A stretch of DNA of 64,000 bases, taken from assembly GCA_949825045.1 (NCBI GenBank), contig OX463832.1, positions 25,352,552 to 25,416,551 of the forward strand, read 5' to 3'. Both the position numbers and the translations under genes were made by a program. Positions 22,691 to 32,916 of this stretch are shown here, one piece after another. Each line of letters starts with the position of its first letter. Position 1 is the first letter of the stretch. The stretch comes from Argyresthia goedartella. Its lineage: Eukaryota > Arthropoda > Insecta > Lepidoptera > Argyresthiidae. The notes under the pieces were generated by a model, which was not told the DNA's origin, did no database searches, and was given only the letters and a program-made list of their open reading frames with translations.

Positions 22691-23044
22691 TAGGGCAGGA
22701 GCCCCGGTTGTGGCCACTTTAAGGAAAATCTCAATTTAAAAAATTCTTATCTCTTAAATTTGTGTAGTTAGATCTGAGTGAAAACTCCGTAGTGCAGAAA
22801 ATTTATCTGTCTTTCATATTTTGTAAAGCAATGTCATTAACAACAAAACAATTTTATGTTATGATTGATTGAAAAAAATATATGCAAAAACATCAGTTTT
22901 GGCCACTTATACCCCATTTCTGGCCATAGAGATGTACCAGTTTTGGCCACTAAACAGAGGTAAATGTAAAAAAAAAAACTTTTTTTTCTATAATTCACAT
23001 TTATATTATCAAAATCAGGATTTAACACTGTCTTATCTAGATTA

Positions 23045-23812
23045 TTAGTTCACAAATTCCCAATATTTTTCCATTTCAGGCACACAATAAAATTCTCTTT
23101 TTGAATTTATTTTTTTGGGAGCTTTTATTTTTTCTTTAATGTCCGTCACGGGATACAAATTTATGTCTGGTTTGTCAGGCCATTTCCAATTTTTTAGTGA
23201 TTTCTGCATTGCATTTATGTACATCGCCTCTTCATTTACAGACTCGATTCTGCCGACAAAATATTCACGTTCGTACACAAAAATCACAAAATCACCAGTT
23301 TTAAAGTCTTGATAGTTAATGTCTGTATTTAGAGGCATGCTATTTTGTTTATCTTGCTGTTGGATGTCATCTACGTTATCCTGCTGTTCTTCAGACATAC
23401 ATGTTTCGTCTGAATCTTGCCTAGAAAAACATTCTCCTTCTGATGTGTCAGACTCAGAGGCTTTTTTTTTTGCTTTGGGTTTTTTCTTCTCTGCTTTTTT
23501 AATACTTTCTATTTTCTTTTCCTTTCTTTTGTTACTTTTATTAAATTTCTGTTGTTCTTTTTCTTGTTTTTCTTTTTCTTTGCATGCCATTATATCCTTC
23601 CATTTGTCTGATGTTAATACAGAAGGTATATATTCCCTCTTTCGAGTAGAAGTGGAACTTTTCTTTTCGGGCCATAGAAGGCAGCTTTTGACTAATTCCA
23701 TAGTCGATTTAGGGCTCCCAATAGAGTTTGAGTTGTTCAAAGTTTCGTTTACGGTTAATGTAACAACTTCGTCAGCAAGGTTAGCTTGTCTCTCAACAAC
23801 TTTGTTTTTCAT
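23045..23812 (-). pseudogene. pogo-like transposase C-terminal region
   Basis: A 255-residue frame continuing the DDE core after a frame break. It contains CLLWPEKKSSTSTRKREYIP, a strongly basic lysine/glutamate stretch (predicted coiled or disordered, about residues 78-120), then FKTGDFVIFVYEREYFVGRI and SLKNWKWPDKPDINLYPVTD. The last block looks like a small beta-barrel found at the end of some jerky-like transposases; its role is not known. The initiating Met listed here is only the first in frame, because the true product would be fused to the core. Confidence 0.75.
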
Positions 23813-23814
23813 GT

Positions 23815-23850
23815 CTGAAGTAGCGTCTACGTTAGTGGACGCTACTTCAG
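23815..23850. repeat. Perfect hairpin at the transposase frame break
   Basis: CTGAAGTAGCGTC (23815-23827) and GACGCTACTTCAG (23838-23850) are exact complements; further pairing leaves a GTTA loop. On the coding strand the TAG in the first arm is the stop of the DDE frame. Confidence 0.95.
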
Positions 23851-24795
23851 GGAATCATTGTGCGCAGCAAAGACTGTGCAATCATCTTTAAACTTCAGCC
23901 ACACCTGATACAGATGATGTGCTTCAACACAACCACTCCAATCTAGTCCACAGGTGTATGTTTCCTGGAAATCTTTGAGCAAATCTGGTGAAATCTTACT
24001 CTCCATATATTTCAAATGAGATGTCTCTACTACTTGTACGTTTGCTCGTTCGACATTTGTCTGTTTCCCGACTACTCTTTTATAGTTTACTTGATCCGCA
24101 TCAAAAGGGTACAGCCCACAAGTTCTAAAGCCTGCCCTGATATTTTCTGCGAACTGTGGATCATTTAACAAAATGTCGTGCAAAGCAGCAGGGAGATTGA
24201 ATTTTGTTATATCTTCCCAGTTATGCTCAATTCGCCATTTGCGGACGTATTTCAACCAACTCTGTTTCAATGGAGAAAATACTGCTACGTCTAGTGGTTG
24301 CAGCATATGTGTTGTGTTGGGTACCAGGGCTACAACTATGATGCCATTTTCTCTGCATAATTTTGACAGGTGTAGGGTAAGATGAGACTTGTGTCCGTCT
24401 AAGAACAAGATGACTGGTAACTTGAATCCTTCCTTTGTCAGATAAGGGATGAACACATTTCCAATATATTCATAAAAACTTTCTGCCGTCATCCACCCTT
24501 TTTCTGTCTTGCCGATAGACCAATTTTCTGGTGCATTTTGAATCACTCCTTGATTCATCCTCTTGTATTTGTACAGTGTCAGAGGTGTAGCATTTTGTCC
24601 TGCAGCGTTTACAGTGAAAAGAGTCGTAATGTTTTCTTTATCACTGTTTTGAGAGGTGTCATAAACATGTTCTCCTCTTGGTGCTAAGATCAAGCCGCCT
24701 TTAGGTGACAAAAAAAAGGATGTTTCGTCACAGTTCCATACTCGAGTTGGATCTTTCAATATCTCGCATCCTTCAGGCCCTATGAGTTCGGTCAC
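23842..24795 (-). pseudogene. pogo-like DDE transposase core
   Basis: This 317-residue stretch is the catalytic DDE_1-type domain. Numbered from its first Met, the acidic residues are D23 (VWNCDETSF), D133 (VILFLDGHKSH) and D169 (THMLQPLDVAVFSPLK). The last two are separated by 35 residues, i.e. DD35D. The surrounding motifs GWMTAESFYEYI, LVPNTTHMLQPLD and AFRTCGLYPFD-like AGFRTCGLYPFDADQV are typical of pogo/jerky transposases. All three catalytic positions are kept. The frame is open but disconnected upstream (frameshift near 24800) and downstream (frame break at about 23845, at a perfect hairpin). Confidence 0.85.
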
Positions 24796-25286
24796 TTCCT
24801 CAAACCATTTTTTATTTTCTCTTCTGTTATCATCGCACGGGCTTTATTAATGTATTCTGCATGTTTTTTCGACAAGTCCGGATGTCTCGCCATAAACGAC
24901 AAAAACCATGACCTTCCAGGACGATTGTTTCTGAACGGCGTTTTGATTTCTCCCGTGATCACAATTTTTTTTACAGAGTCCAGCAAACCGTCTTTGTTTA
25001 TTGGGAAGCCAGCTCGTGAACACTCCTTTATCCACGCGACTAGCATCTTTTCAATGTTGGTTCCAAGGACAGCTTGCGGTCCAACGTGTCCTGAGCTCTC
25101 AGGAGCACGTCCTGAAATTTTATTTCTTAATGTGGAACGTGGAACCTTAAACGTACGTCCGGCTGTGGCCACTTTCATTCCGCCGCGTATCGCTTTCAGG
25201 GCCAAATCTACCTTTGAGGGCGAATATGTAAAGAGTTACTTCTTTACACATTCCCGGTCTTTTTCTCTTTTATTCGTGGGGGCCAT
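24792..25286 (-). pseudogene. pogo-like transposase, N-terminal DNA-binding part
   Basis: Reading from ATG at 25286 the frame encodes MAPTNKREKDRECVKK, hits an in-frame TAA, and then continues as TYSPSKVDLALKAIRGGMKV. The open part from 25205 holds a pipsqueak-type helix-turn-helix (ATAGRTFKVPRSTLRNKISG) and a CENP-B-like second helix region (GRSWFLSFMARHPDLSKKHA). In the family this binds the terminal repeats. At the end, a one-base slip in an A-rich run near 24800 moves KNGLRK-stop away from the expected KKWFEEVTELIG, which continues in the DDE frame. The in-frame stop could be read as a later start at 25205, but the family normally begins further upstream. Confidence 0.8.
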
Positions 25287-25849
25287 TTTATCTGAAAATC
25301 AAATAAATTATTCAAACCAAACTCGTTAGTAAGTAATAGGCAATCACTAGGCACCAATTGAAAATAGATATGGCCAAAACTGGTGTTACTTGAAAACCGG
25401 TTGTGGCCATCAACATGGTCAAAACCCGTACAAAAGTGCAATTTGTTGTGTTAGTTCTGGCCACTACCCATCCTAGCCTAAAAAAACACGCACAAACAAA
25501 ATAACCTCAAAACCAGACTCCTGCACATGTATTTAGCAGGCCTTAATCAAATGCAAAACAATTTATACAATGATTCGTTTGATATTCATTGATTACATAC
25601 TTCAGGATGCTTACCGATTTCCTTTAGAAATTGTCAAAAGTTGCTGCGTTTTCACTCAGACGCTCATGTAAAAAAAGCCGGAAGTCCTCTGTTTCACAGC
25701 TGTTGCTTCTCAAATCAGACCATAGACAAAGTTTTTTTTTTACTCCAAATAAATAGTAGTCTGTTTTCTATTACTAATTTTTTGAGGTCCAAAATTGTAA
25801 GTGGCCACAACCGGGTCAGTGGCCAAAACCGGGGCTCTTGCCCTACCTC

Positions 25850-26339
25850 GTAGGTAGTTGGTGTTTCCAAAACAAATAAAAGATTTTGCTCTAAAATTTT
25901 CATTGAAAGTATTTTATAATTTTACATTTGACCCGGTTTTTAGAAATTATTTCCAAACCGCGGAATAATATAGGTTTCAGAACCCTTATGATTATTTAAA
26001 TCGATATTTTTCGATTCCCATAGTAACTTTCAACGGGAAATCCGTCTGTAGAACTCTTTAACAATTTACAAGGAACCTACAATATAAATTTAACTCAAGT
26101 AGTATAAAAGATGAATTTGACCCAAACCCCCGAAAAGGGGTACAACTCGAGAATTACCGTAATGACTTTTAATCCCACAAGAAATAAACACTATACTGCT
26201 GTCTTTGTGATTGCAACCGATGTCGATACATCATGAGTCTATCTGAGATCGTTCAAAAATATTTTGATGGTTTACACATAAGAAATAACTAGTCAGACGT
26301 CCATATGTTACACTAACAAATATTTCAGTTTTTTTTTCT
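25850..26339. other. No gene seen
   Basis: AT-rich spacer between the pogo-like element and the LINE nest. No coding or repeat assignment. Confidence 0.45.
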
Positions 26340-26635
26340 ATAGGGTTTATCATTATGATAAATGACCTGAAGAAGCTTTTCTCAAACACGCCAATTGCCT
26401 TGCTGTCTGAAACTGATACTTCCTGTAAGTTTAGAGAATGATTGTTGTTTGCTGCAGGAAGATCTTGACGTGGTCTATAGGTAGAGGGTGAACAACAAAC
26501 TCCTAATCAGTACAGCTAAGTGTGTTATTTAATGTCTTTCACGCGCTCTTCTCAGCCTTTCAGCGCAACGTACCTATATATACTCGGTACGGAGTCCATG
26601 AATCGAGTGTATTCGATTAAGGATCTCTTTAGGCT
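26340..26635 (+). pseudogene. LINE-C RT palm remnant, left half
   Basis: GFIIMINDLKKLFSNTPIAL is followed by a decayed catalytic box (LLSETDTS where LLYADDTK-like text is expected). After frame changes come VCYLMSFTRSSQPFS and NRVYSIKDL. This is the palm-to-thumb stretch of a LINE RT with several stops. It continues at 28185 after the inserted LINE-B copy. Confidence 0.6.
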
Positions 26636-26636
26636 T

Positions 26637-27846
26637 TAGGCCGGGTCACAGCACTACCACGGCTCTACTCAAAGTGACAGATGATATCCAACTTGCGATG
26701 GACCAGAAGAGGATGTCTATGCTGGCATTGCTTGACTTCAGCAGCGCTTTCAACTGCGTGGATTTTGATATCCTGGTTGCGATCCTTCATTCACTTAATG
26801 TCTCCTCTCATGCCGCCCTCTGGTTTGACTCCTATCTCAGAGATCGACAACAACGCATCAAGTCTGAGGAGACATCCACCGATTGGTGCGATCTATTCAC
26901 TGGGGTTCTTCAGGGTGGCATCCTTTCACCCCTTCTTTTCTCGGTTTTTATCAACTCAATCTCTGATGTACTTACTTCTTCATATCATATTTACGCAGAT
27001 GACCTCCAAATATACCGGCATTTTTCTCCGCGTGATGTGACTCCGGCTGTGGAGGCTCTGAATGCTGACCTCGAGAATATCCGGAAATGGGCCCTCTCGT
27101 ATGGGCTTCTAGTCAACCCGAGCAAGTCGCAGGCCTTGATCTTGGGAACCAGATGCTCTCTTAACCTGTTACAACAACTTCAAATCGCTCCTCTAATATT
27201 TGACGGAACCGTAATCAAATACAGCGATAAAGCTAAAAATCTCGGAGTTGTATTCGATAACATGCTGTCTTGGTCGCCCCATGTCTCCGAGGTCAGCAGA
27301 CGAGTCTTTGCATAGTTTCACTCTCTTCGGAGATTACAATACTTCCTTCCACGGCACACTAAAGTCACTCTAGCCCAGTCCCTTCTACTTCCTTTAATTG
27401 ACTATGCCGATGCTTGCTGGGTGAGTGCAAACGAAGAACAACTGAATAAACTCGAACGACTTCAAAACCTCGGGATTCGGTTCGTCTTCGGGCTGCGCAA
27501 GTATGACCACGTCTCGCAGTATCGCAAGGAACTGGGTTGGCTCCCGATTCGTCTTCGCCGTGATTTCCACATATTGGCTTTACTATTTAACATCTTGAGA
27601 AATCCCAGATATCCTTCTTACCTTCGTGAACGTTTTGAGTTCCTTTTCTCCAGAGGCAAGGAACGGAGATCTCACACGGTGTCTCTTCTATGTATTCCGC
27701 AGCATAACAACGTCGCCTACGAGCACTCGTTCAGGCTGAGGGCCATTCGGCTGTGGAACGCACTTCCCTGCACTATTAGGGATAGTCCCACTCTCTTCTC
27801 CTTTAAGAATCGCTTGAAAGAGCACTTACTTTTTCTTTCATCATAG
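26637..27846 (+). pseudogene. LINE-B RT, truncated copy with one stop
   Basis: Reads [24 protein letters not shown] text, [32 protein letters not shown], the catalytic YADD (about 26992-27003) and the C-terminal [20 protein letters not shown]. It is collinear with the intact frame at 51018-53474. A single in-frame TAG at 27313-27315 (after VSRRVFA) splits it into 26674-27315 and 27421-27846, both in the same frame. The endonuclease and RT N-terminus are missing, so the copy is dead by truncation and by the stop. Confidence 0.85.
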
Positions 27847-28142
27847 GTATTGTATATATAAGTATGTAATTGTATTTATCTGTTTATTATTATTATTTGT
27901 TTATTTTTATTTTATCTACTATTTCTTTTATTATATGTATTTTTATAGTAAGTATTATATTTTATTGGTATTTAGTAATTTTATAATTGCACTAGACTAC
28001 CCTTTTCAGTTTATATGTATCCTATCCTGATAGGTTTGCTGTAAGAAATCTCTGTTGAGAGATAAGCTCGCCTTTGCCTTTTAATTTCTTGTAAAATGTT
28101 TTGTTTTAATGTTCTGTGCAATAATGAATTGTGAATTGTGAA
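27847..28142 (+). repeat. LINE-B 3' UTR and tail
   Basis: Contains TTTGCTGTAAGAAATCTC, the hairpin AATCTCTGTTGAGAGAT and TAAGCTCGCCTTTGCC, and ends in repeated GAATTGT units after CAATAAT. Confidence 0.8.
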
Positions 28143-28184
28143 AATAATGCTTTAAAAGATTAGGGCTTTTAATACGGAATAGTA

Positions 28185-28600
28185 AGGGATTTCAGAACCT
28201 GGGTGTGGTCCCTCTCATTTACAAGGCCCTAGTGAGAACCAAACTTGAATCTAGCTCGATCGTTTGGAAACAGCACGAAAGCTCTACGTCCTTATACACA
28301 AAGCTTTCCTTCGATACCTGTATAAGAGAAAATTTGGATGCTACCTTTATCCATCCGCTTATATATTGAGTATGATCGGATACAACTCACTAGAGGTCAG
28401 ACGTAATACCGAGCAGCTTCTGACTGCATGTCGATTGTTGCGAGGCGATAGAGACTGCGCTGCGCTTATCGATACGTTATGCGCGTTATACGTGTCCGCG
28501 ATAGATATCTCCGCGCACGTTAGCTTGGTGGCGCACCAGCAGTCTCCGCTGCGCATTATTTTGACATTGACCTTCTACATATTTTGACATCTCAGCTTTC
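28185..28600 (+). pseudogene. LINE-C C-terminal remnant, right half
   Basis: Translation gives GFQNLGVVPLIYKALVRTKL and ESSSIVW, then after a frame change HKAFLRYLYKRKFGCYLYPS and MIGYNSLEVRRNTEQLLTAC with LLRGDRDC. This order matches the C-terminal half of jockey-type LINE proteins. It completes the remnant at 26340-26635 across the LINE-B insertion. Confidence 0.65.
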
Positions 28601-30059
28601 ATTCCTTTACCTTGACATTATTTGAAAATATTGAATTCAATTTAAATATGCTTTTATTTTTTATTCTTGTGTAAATATCTATTGTGCTTGTATTATTTAT
28701 AATGGAACCTGATTTTTTATCGATATGTAAATAAGCATTAACCTATAACTCCATTTGTTTACTGAACAGCGCATTGGGCGCTATAAATTAATAAATTTTA
28801 TATATGCTTTGCGTCCATGCCATCGTGTGATATTTTATAATAAACATGCGATGACGTCGTTGTAGTGAATGTACGTTACACGAGCGTAGGTTCACTCTAG
28901 GCTGGAAGCTTTCTGGATGCCGTTGCTGGTGGCTGTGTATTAGACCCTTAATTCCAAAATCGGAATAGCCGGTCCACAGTGGACGATCGTGGTGGATCGT
29001 CTCGTGTGGACCCGACAAATACGCATTATCGCTTGTTTGATAATCCCTTCAAAAAGGTTATAGAATAGTTCATTACTATTTTATTCATAGGACGAGTTTA
29101 ATTATTATTCATTTGCATGCATCGGGCGGAAGTGCACACCCCTATACCTTCTGTTGTCTATCTCATACCCGCGGCCACATTATTAACGTTCAGTGAATGT
29201 TCGCGTTGTAAGAAAGAGACAGCACCATATATATCTCATGGAAGCATAATTATTCATTATAGCCAGCCATATACACCCAGTTATCGAGTTACCCGACACG
29301 TACCCGTCAGACGTATCTCAAATCTTATCCGTGACTTCGCTTACGCAGACATATACGCACGGATGTACCCAACATATCTCTGCCGGTTAATTGAAGTAAA
29401 ATTATTATTAATAGCGAGCTGTTCGGAACCAAACGTAGAGGTTGATTTCATGATCGATTTAACTCGCGCCGTAGAATAGTTTAATTTCATAATTTATCAT
29501 AAAACCTACTCAAAAACCCTAAAGAAAAAAAAACGATTAAGCAGCAGGTATAGAACTAGCATTGCAACTAGAGACTGATAGATATTTAAAACACAATGAA
29601 GACAAAAGACGAAGGCAACCAATATTTGGAAAAAGAAAACAAATTTTTTTAGGCAAATATTGGAAGGACTCTGTGTGTTTCTCGGAGATAATGACAAATA
29701 TGCCTCAAGCTATGAAGAAACATCATCTCGGAAAACAATAGCGAAACTGAAAGAAAAGAGCTCTCAGCTCAGCTCTCAAGAAAACCAAGCAGAACATTAG
29801 TCAGCAAATGGAAACAATGATCAGGAAACTAGAAGGACAACAAGAAATCGAAGAAAACCACTGCTTCTCTCTTAATCCCATATCCTTCCTATTCCAAATA
29901 CCCTATATTGGCTTCAGGCTGAAGAGTCGGCCGATTTAAATCACCCTCCTTTTCTTCCTGACGAGCAGGCCACACCCCCTTCTTTCGTTACTTGTGCCCT
30001 CTGGTATGCCGGCCGAAAGACCGGAACTGGTCGAGGACCCTGGCTGGAGAGGCACCATT
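28601..30059. other. No supported gene; one unassigned open frame
   Basis: A 120-codon frame at 29117-29479 (+) has no recognisable domain, signal peptide or repeat and is probably chance. The rest is AT-rich. A T-rich/A-rich block at 29520-29660 is not coding. Confidence 0.45.
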
Positions 30060-30175
30060 CAGTCATTCATTCATTCATGTTTTATACAAAAAAGACATAC
30101 AGATAACTTGTAATAACAAAAACATGTACAAAGGCGAGCATATATCTTAGAAGTGTTTTCTCCAGCGCCATTAGT
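30060..30175 (-). repeat. Degenerate LINE-B 3' UTR (inverted)
   Basis: AACATGTACAAAGGCGAGC followed by an eroded hairpin and TCTCCAGC matches the complement of the LINE-B 3' end. ATTCATTC repeats lie on the tail side. Confidence 0.65.
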
Positions 30176-31297
30176 CCGTCGGCGGGAGGTTACCGAACCG
30201 GTGTACACCGTGCCACAGTGGTCCCGCCATAGTTAATAAATCCGCAAAACCTCATGTCAAAATATCCATTGTTCGACTTTGTGTTGTGGTTGTCGGGTGA
30301 CAAACCTTCCAAAAGTAAAAATAATTCGCTAACGCCGAAGTGAAAGCATCTTTACGTAACGCCCATCGCTACTCATCGCATTAGCGCATTTTTGGTGCAA
30401 TTGTGAATCCTCCAAATTACGTTGTATTTGGGTGGGTTTTGTGATGAATCCTGAAATTAAGCAAGAAGCAAGATCTCATAGCACAATTAAATAAAAAAGC
30501 CGGGAGCCGTAAATTTCTCGTTTTTTTAAAAAAAAGTTCGATTTCTGATGAACCAACTTGCACTTGGCCGGTTTTTATTAACCTCTGGAATGTCCCTGTA
30601 CAGCGAATCTCGTGGACCCTAACGCGTCCAAGGTTCTGGCGAAAATAAACTTTCAATCGACTTGCGTTAGGAATTTGACAAGTTTGTTAGGTTATTTTAT
30701 TTGTTTCCTAACATGTTATGTACCATAATAAAGTTTATGAAATTACCTATCTTGTGATGTATAGTACTTACATGTGATAATAAAGTTGATAAGGCTTTTC
30801 ATCGATTGTTTGCAGAATCCATTATTTGACATTGACACCTCTAATTATATTTCGTTCTTACGGGAAAAACACAAAACTTACACTAATTTCCATTTTTCAC
30901 ATCACCACTATTAATTTATCCAGCGATAAGATGTATTATTTTATTACAAAACACAGTAATTACTTCACAATAAATAAATATTGACAAACATAAAATGTAA
31001 GTCTGCGGCCGGTCGCCTGCCCAAAATGGCGACATGGCTTGGTATTTTAATTATTTTGATAAATAGGCTGTCTCAATGTCAGTTCCAATCATATCACACG
31101 GTTGCCAACTAAACTACTCATAATCTAAGACTACTTCCGGGAACTTGGTGAATATTCATAAAACGTCGAAGTTTGCAATACTTTCTATGCGCTTATGCAG
31201 CGCACAGGATGCTAGCCGCCCAAAAAAGTTATGCGCTTATGTAGCGCATAGGACGTTTGACGGGTTAAACGTCTTTAGGGCATTTTCAATTGATTCC
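30176..31297. other. No gene; short repeat D terminus
   Basis: ACTTGCACTTGGCCGGTTTT at about 30555-30580 is a repeat D-type end. TATGCGCTTATG(C/T)AGCGCA occurs twice at about 31188-31245. Nothing else was recognised. Confidence 0.45.
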
Positions 31298-31299
31298 TA

Positions 31300-31529
31300 A
31301 AGGTGGCTCCAGACATGTTCTTTTGTCCGTAACCTACCTCGGAGTCCTCCGTATCATATCGGCGTCGCGGTCCTAGAACGCTAGTTTGGACGCCCGTTCG
31401 GTACGGAACAGTGATACGGCGCGTCTCGATCGTAGCCGATCCGGGCGTCCAAACTAGCGATCTTGGATCGCGACGACTATACGATACGAAGGTACGTTAT
31501 GGACAAAATAACATATCTGGACCCACCTT
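31300..31529. mobile_element. 230-bp foldback MITE flanked by TA
   Basis: The sequence folds on itself. The AAGGTGG ends are followed by (C/G)TCCAGA-CATGTT and GTCC(A/G)TAAC blocks in inverted order, and a central exact pair is GCTAGTTTGGACGCCCG with its complement. TA dinucleotides sit at 31298-31299 and 31530-31531. It has no coding capacity. The TA target suggests mobilisation by a Tc1/mariner-type transposase. Confidence 0.8.
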
Positions 31530-31856
31530 TATGAGGTCGGGTTGGGAAGAACTGACCATGTGAATGCCCCTTAACACCTCCGATCCCACCTACCCCTTAC
31601 CCGCGGGCCATCCGCCAGCCGTTTGTCTGGTACAATTATAGGTACTTAATGATACTTATTTATAAATGTTTCGTTTCCGATACGCGAACCTTCGCCATAG
31701 TCCGATAATGTGGCCAAAAGGAATATTACCTTACTTACATCCAGCTGTCATCCAACGTTTATGCTCCTTTACAAGTACCTACAGCCAAGAAGCTCAAGGA
31801 CGAATTTATGATACGTCATTTCGCCTGGCTAAGCTAGTAGGTATATCTGTGGGGTA

Positions 31857-32533
31857 AGGCATTCATGGTGATTTGAACTGATAAAAATGGACTGATAATA
31901 ATTGGATGAATGAGTCCAAAAAGACCGTCAAACTGGCATTCATTTCTCGATCGATGGGGCCGGGCCAAGACGTGCATTACTACATATTGGGCTAGCCAAT
32001 TTATCGCCGCATTAGTTCAAACATGGATTCGGATTCATAAAAAGAAATTTTATTTATTGCGGCGACTTATCCTACCTATTTATCATTATCCTACCTACTA
32101 TTGTTGCCATCCTTCACCAGAAACTCCAAAAAATGGACGAAAGAATGGCTAAAAAAAATCTATGCCTTTTGGGAAATGGTCAAACATACAAACATACAAG
32201 TACGTGCAAATACTTTAAAATCATTTCGCTCCTTCTGCGAAATTCGCTTGCGTTCTGCGTTCGTTTCTTAAATGTTAGTACTTGAGAATGAATATAATAG
32301 AACAGAAAGCACCTTTATTCCACTGTAACTCAATGAACGAACCTACGTATTTAATCGTTACTACAGGTCCAGCCACCATCGCGTGAATCGCGTCGAAGCT
32401 ACGACTGATGGTAATGGACAGGTCACTGATGCACCGCACTCACGGATTGCGGTGAGCCCGGAAAATCCGTGGTTTATCGTCAGTCCTATTTCATCAGTCC
32501 ATTTTGATCAGTTCAAATTACCGTGAGTGCCCA
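31857..32533. mobile_element. MITE with about 37-bp terminal inverted repeats
   Basis: The left end around 31861-31897 (ATTTGAACTGAT, AAATGGACTGAT) matches the complement of 32492-32530 with a few mismatches. Internal reading frames are short and unrecognised. It ends about 250 bp before the first exon of the zinc-finger gene. Confidence 0.75.
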
Positions 32534-32781
32534 GCTATTATTAGACCTGCGAATCACACCCTCTCTTTCTAACACAAGCGTGTGATGGATGACGTATCGT
32601 GAATTTGTGCTTGAGCTTATTATTGGCTTATCTATACCCGTATGGTTGTACTATGTTTGTTTTGTACTCGATGTAATCAAAACATGGGCAACTAATTGTC
32701 CAATCAAATCAGTTTATTTTAATTATAATTACTTTACCTAGGTACCGACTAGACATAATATTTAATAATTTCTAACCAACC

Positions 32782-32916
32782 ATGATTTCCAACGCTCATA
32801 TGGTAAAGACTGAACGCACACAGTTCTGTCACGGTTGCTTCAGTGTCGGCCGCCGTATCTCGCCCATTGCGGATTATGATGATATCTTCACGAAACTACT
32901 GGATATGCGCTATTTG
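32782..32916 (+). CDS. Exon 1: ZAD first half
   Basis: 45 codons from ATG, with [20 protein letters not shown] giving the first Cys pair of the ZAD. It ends MRYL with donor GTGAGA at 32917, phase 0. Confidence 0.8.

Larger units (their letters stand above)
22693..25843 (-). mobile_element. pogo/Tigger-like DNA transposon with intact ends
   Basis: The 25-bp ends 22693-22717 and 25819-25843 are inverted repeats matching at 23 of 25 positions (inward GGGCA(G/A)GAGCCCCGGTT(G/T)TGG). They are flanked by TA at 22691-22692 and 25844-25845, the Tc1/mariner-superfamily target. TGGCCA cores with CAGTTTT or ACCGG flanks recur near both ends (about 22901, 22921, 22945, 25371, 25404, 25457, 25802, 25820). 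Inside, on the minus strand, are a psq/CENP-B-type DNA-binding region, a DD35D nuclease and a lysine-rich C-terminal domain. An in-frame stop and two frame breaks make it non-autonomous although its ends look usable. Confidence 0.85.

Noticed and set aside
23319..23891. 190-codon plus-strand frame, Ser/Phe-rich
   Set aside because: Antisense shadow of the pogo-like C-terminal region.
24850..25329. 159-codon plus-strand frame
   Set aside because: Antisense shadow of the helix-turn-helix region of the pogo-like transposase.
29117..29479. 120-codon frame as a host gene
   Set aside because: No domain, no splice context, no compositional shift; kept only as an unassigned frame.
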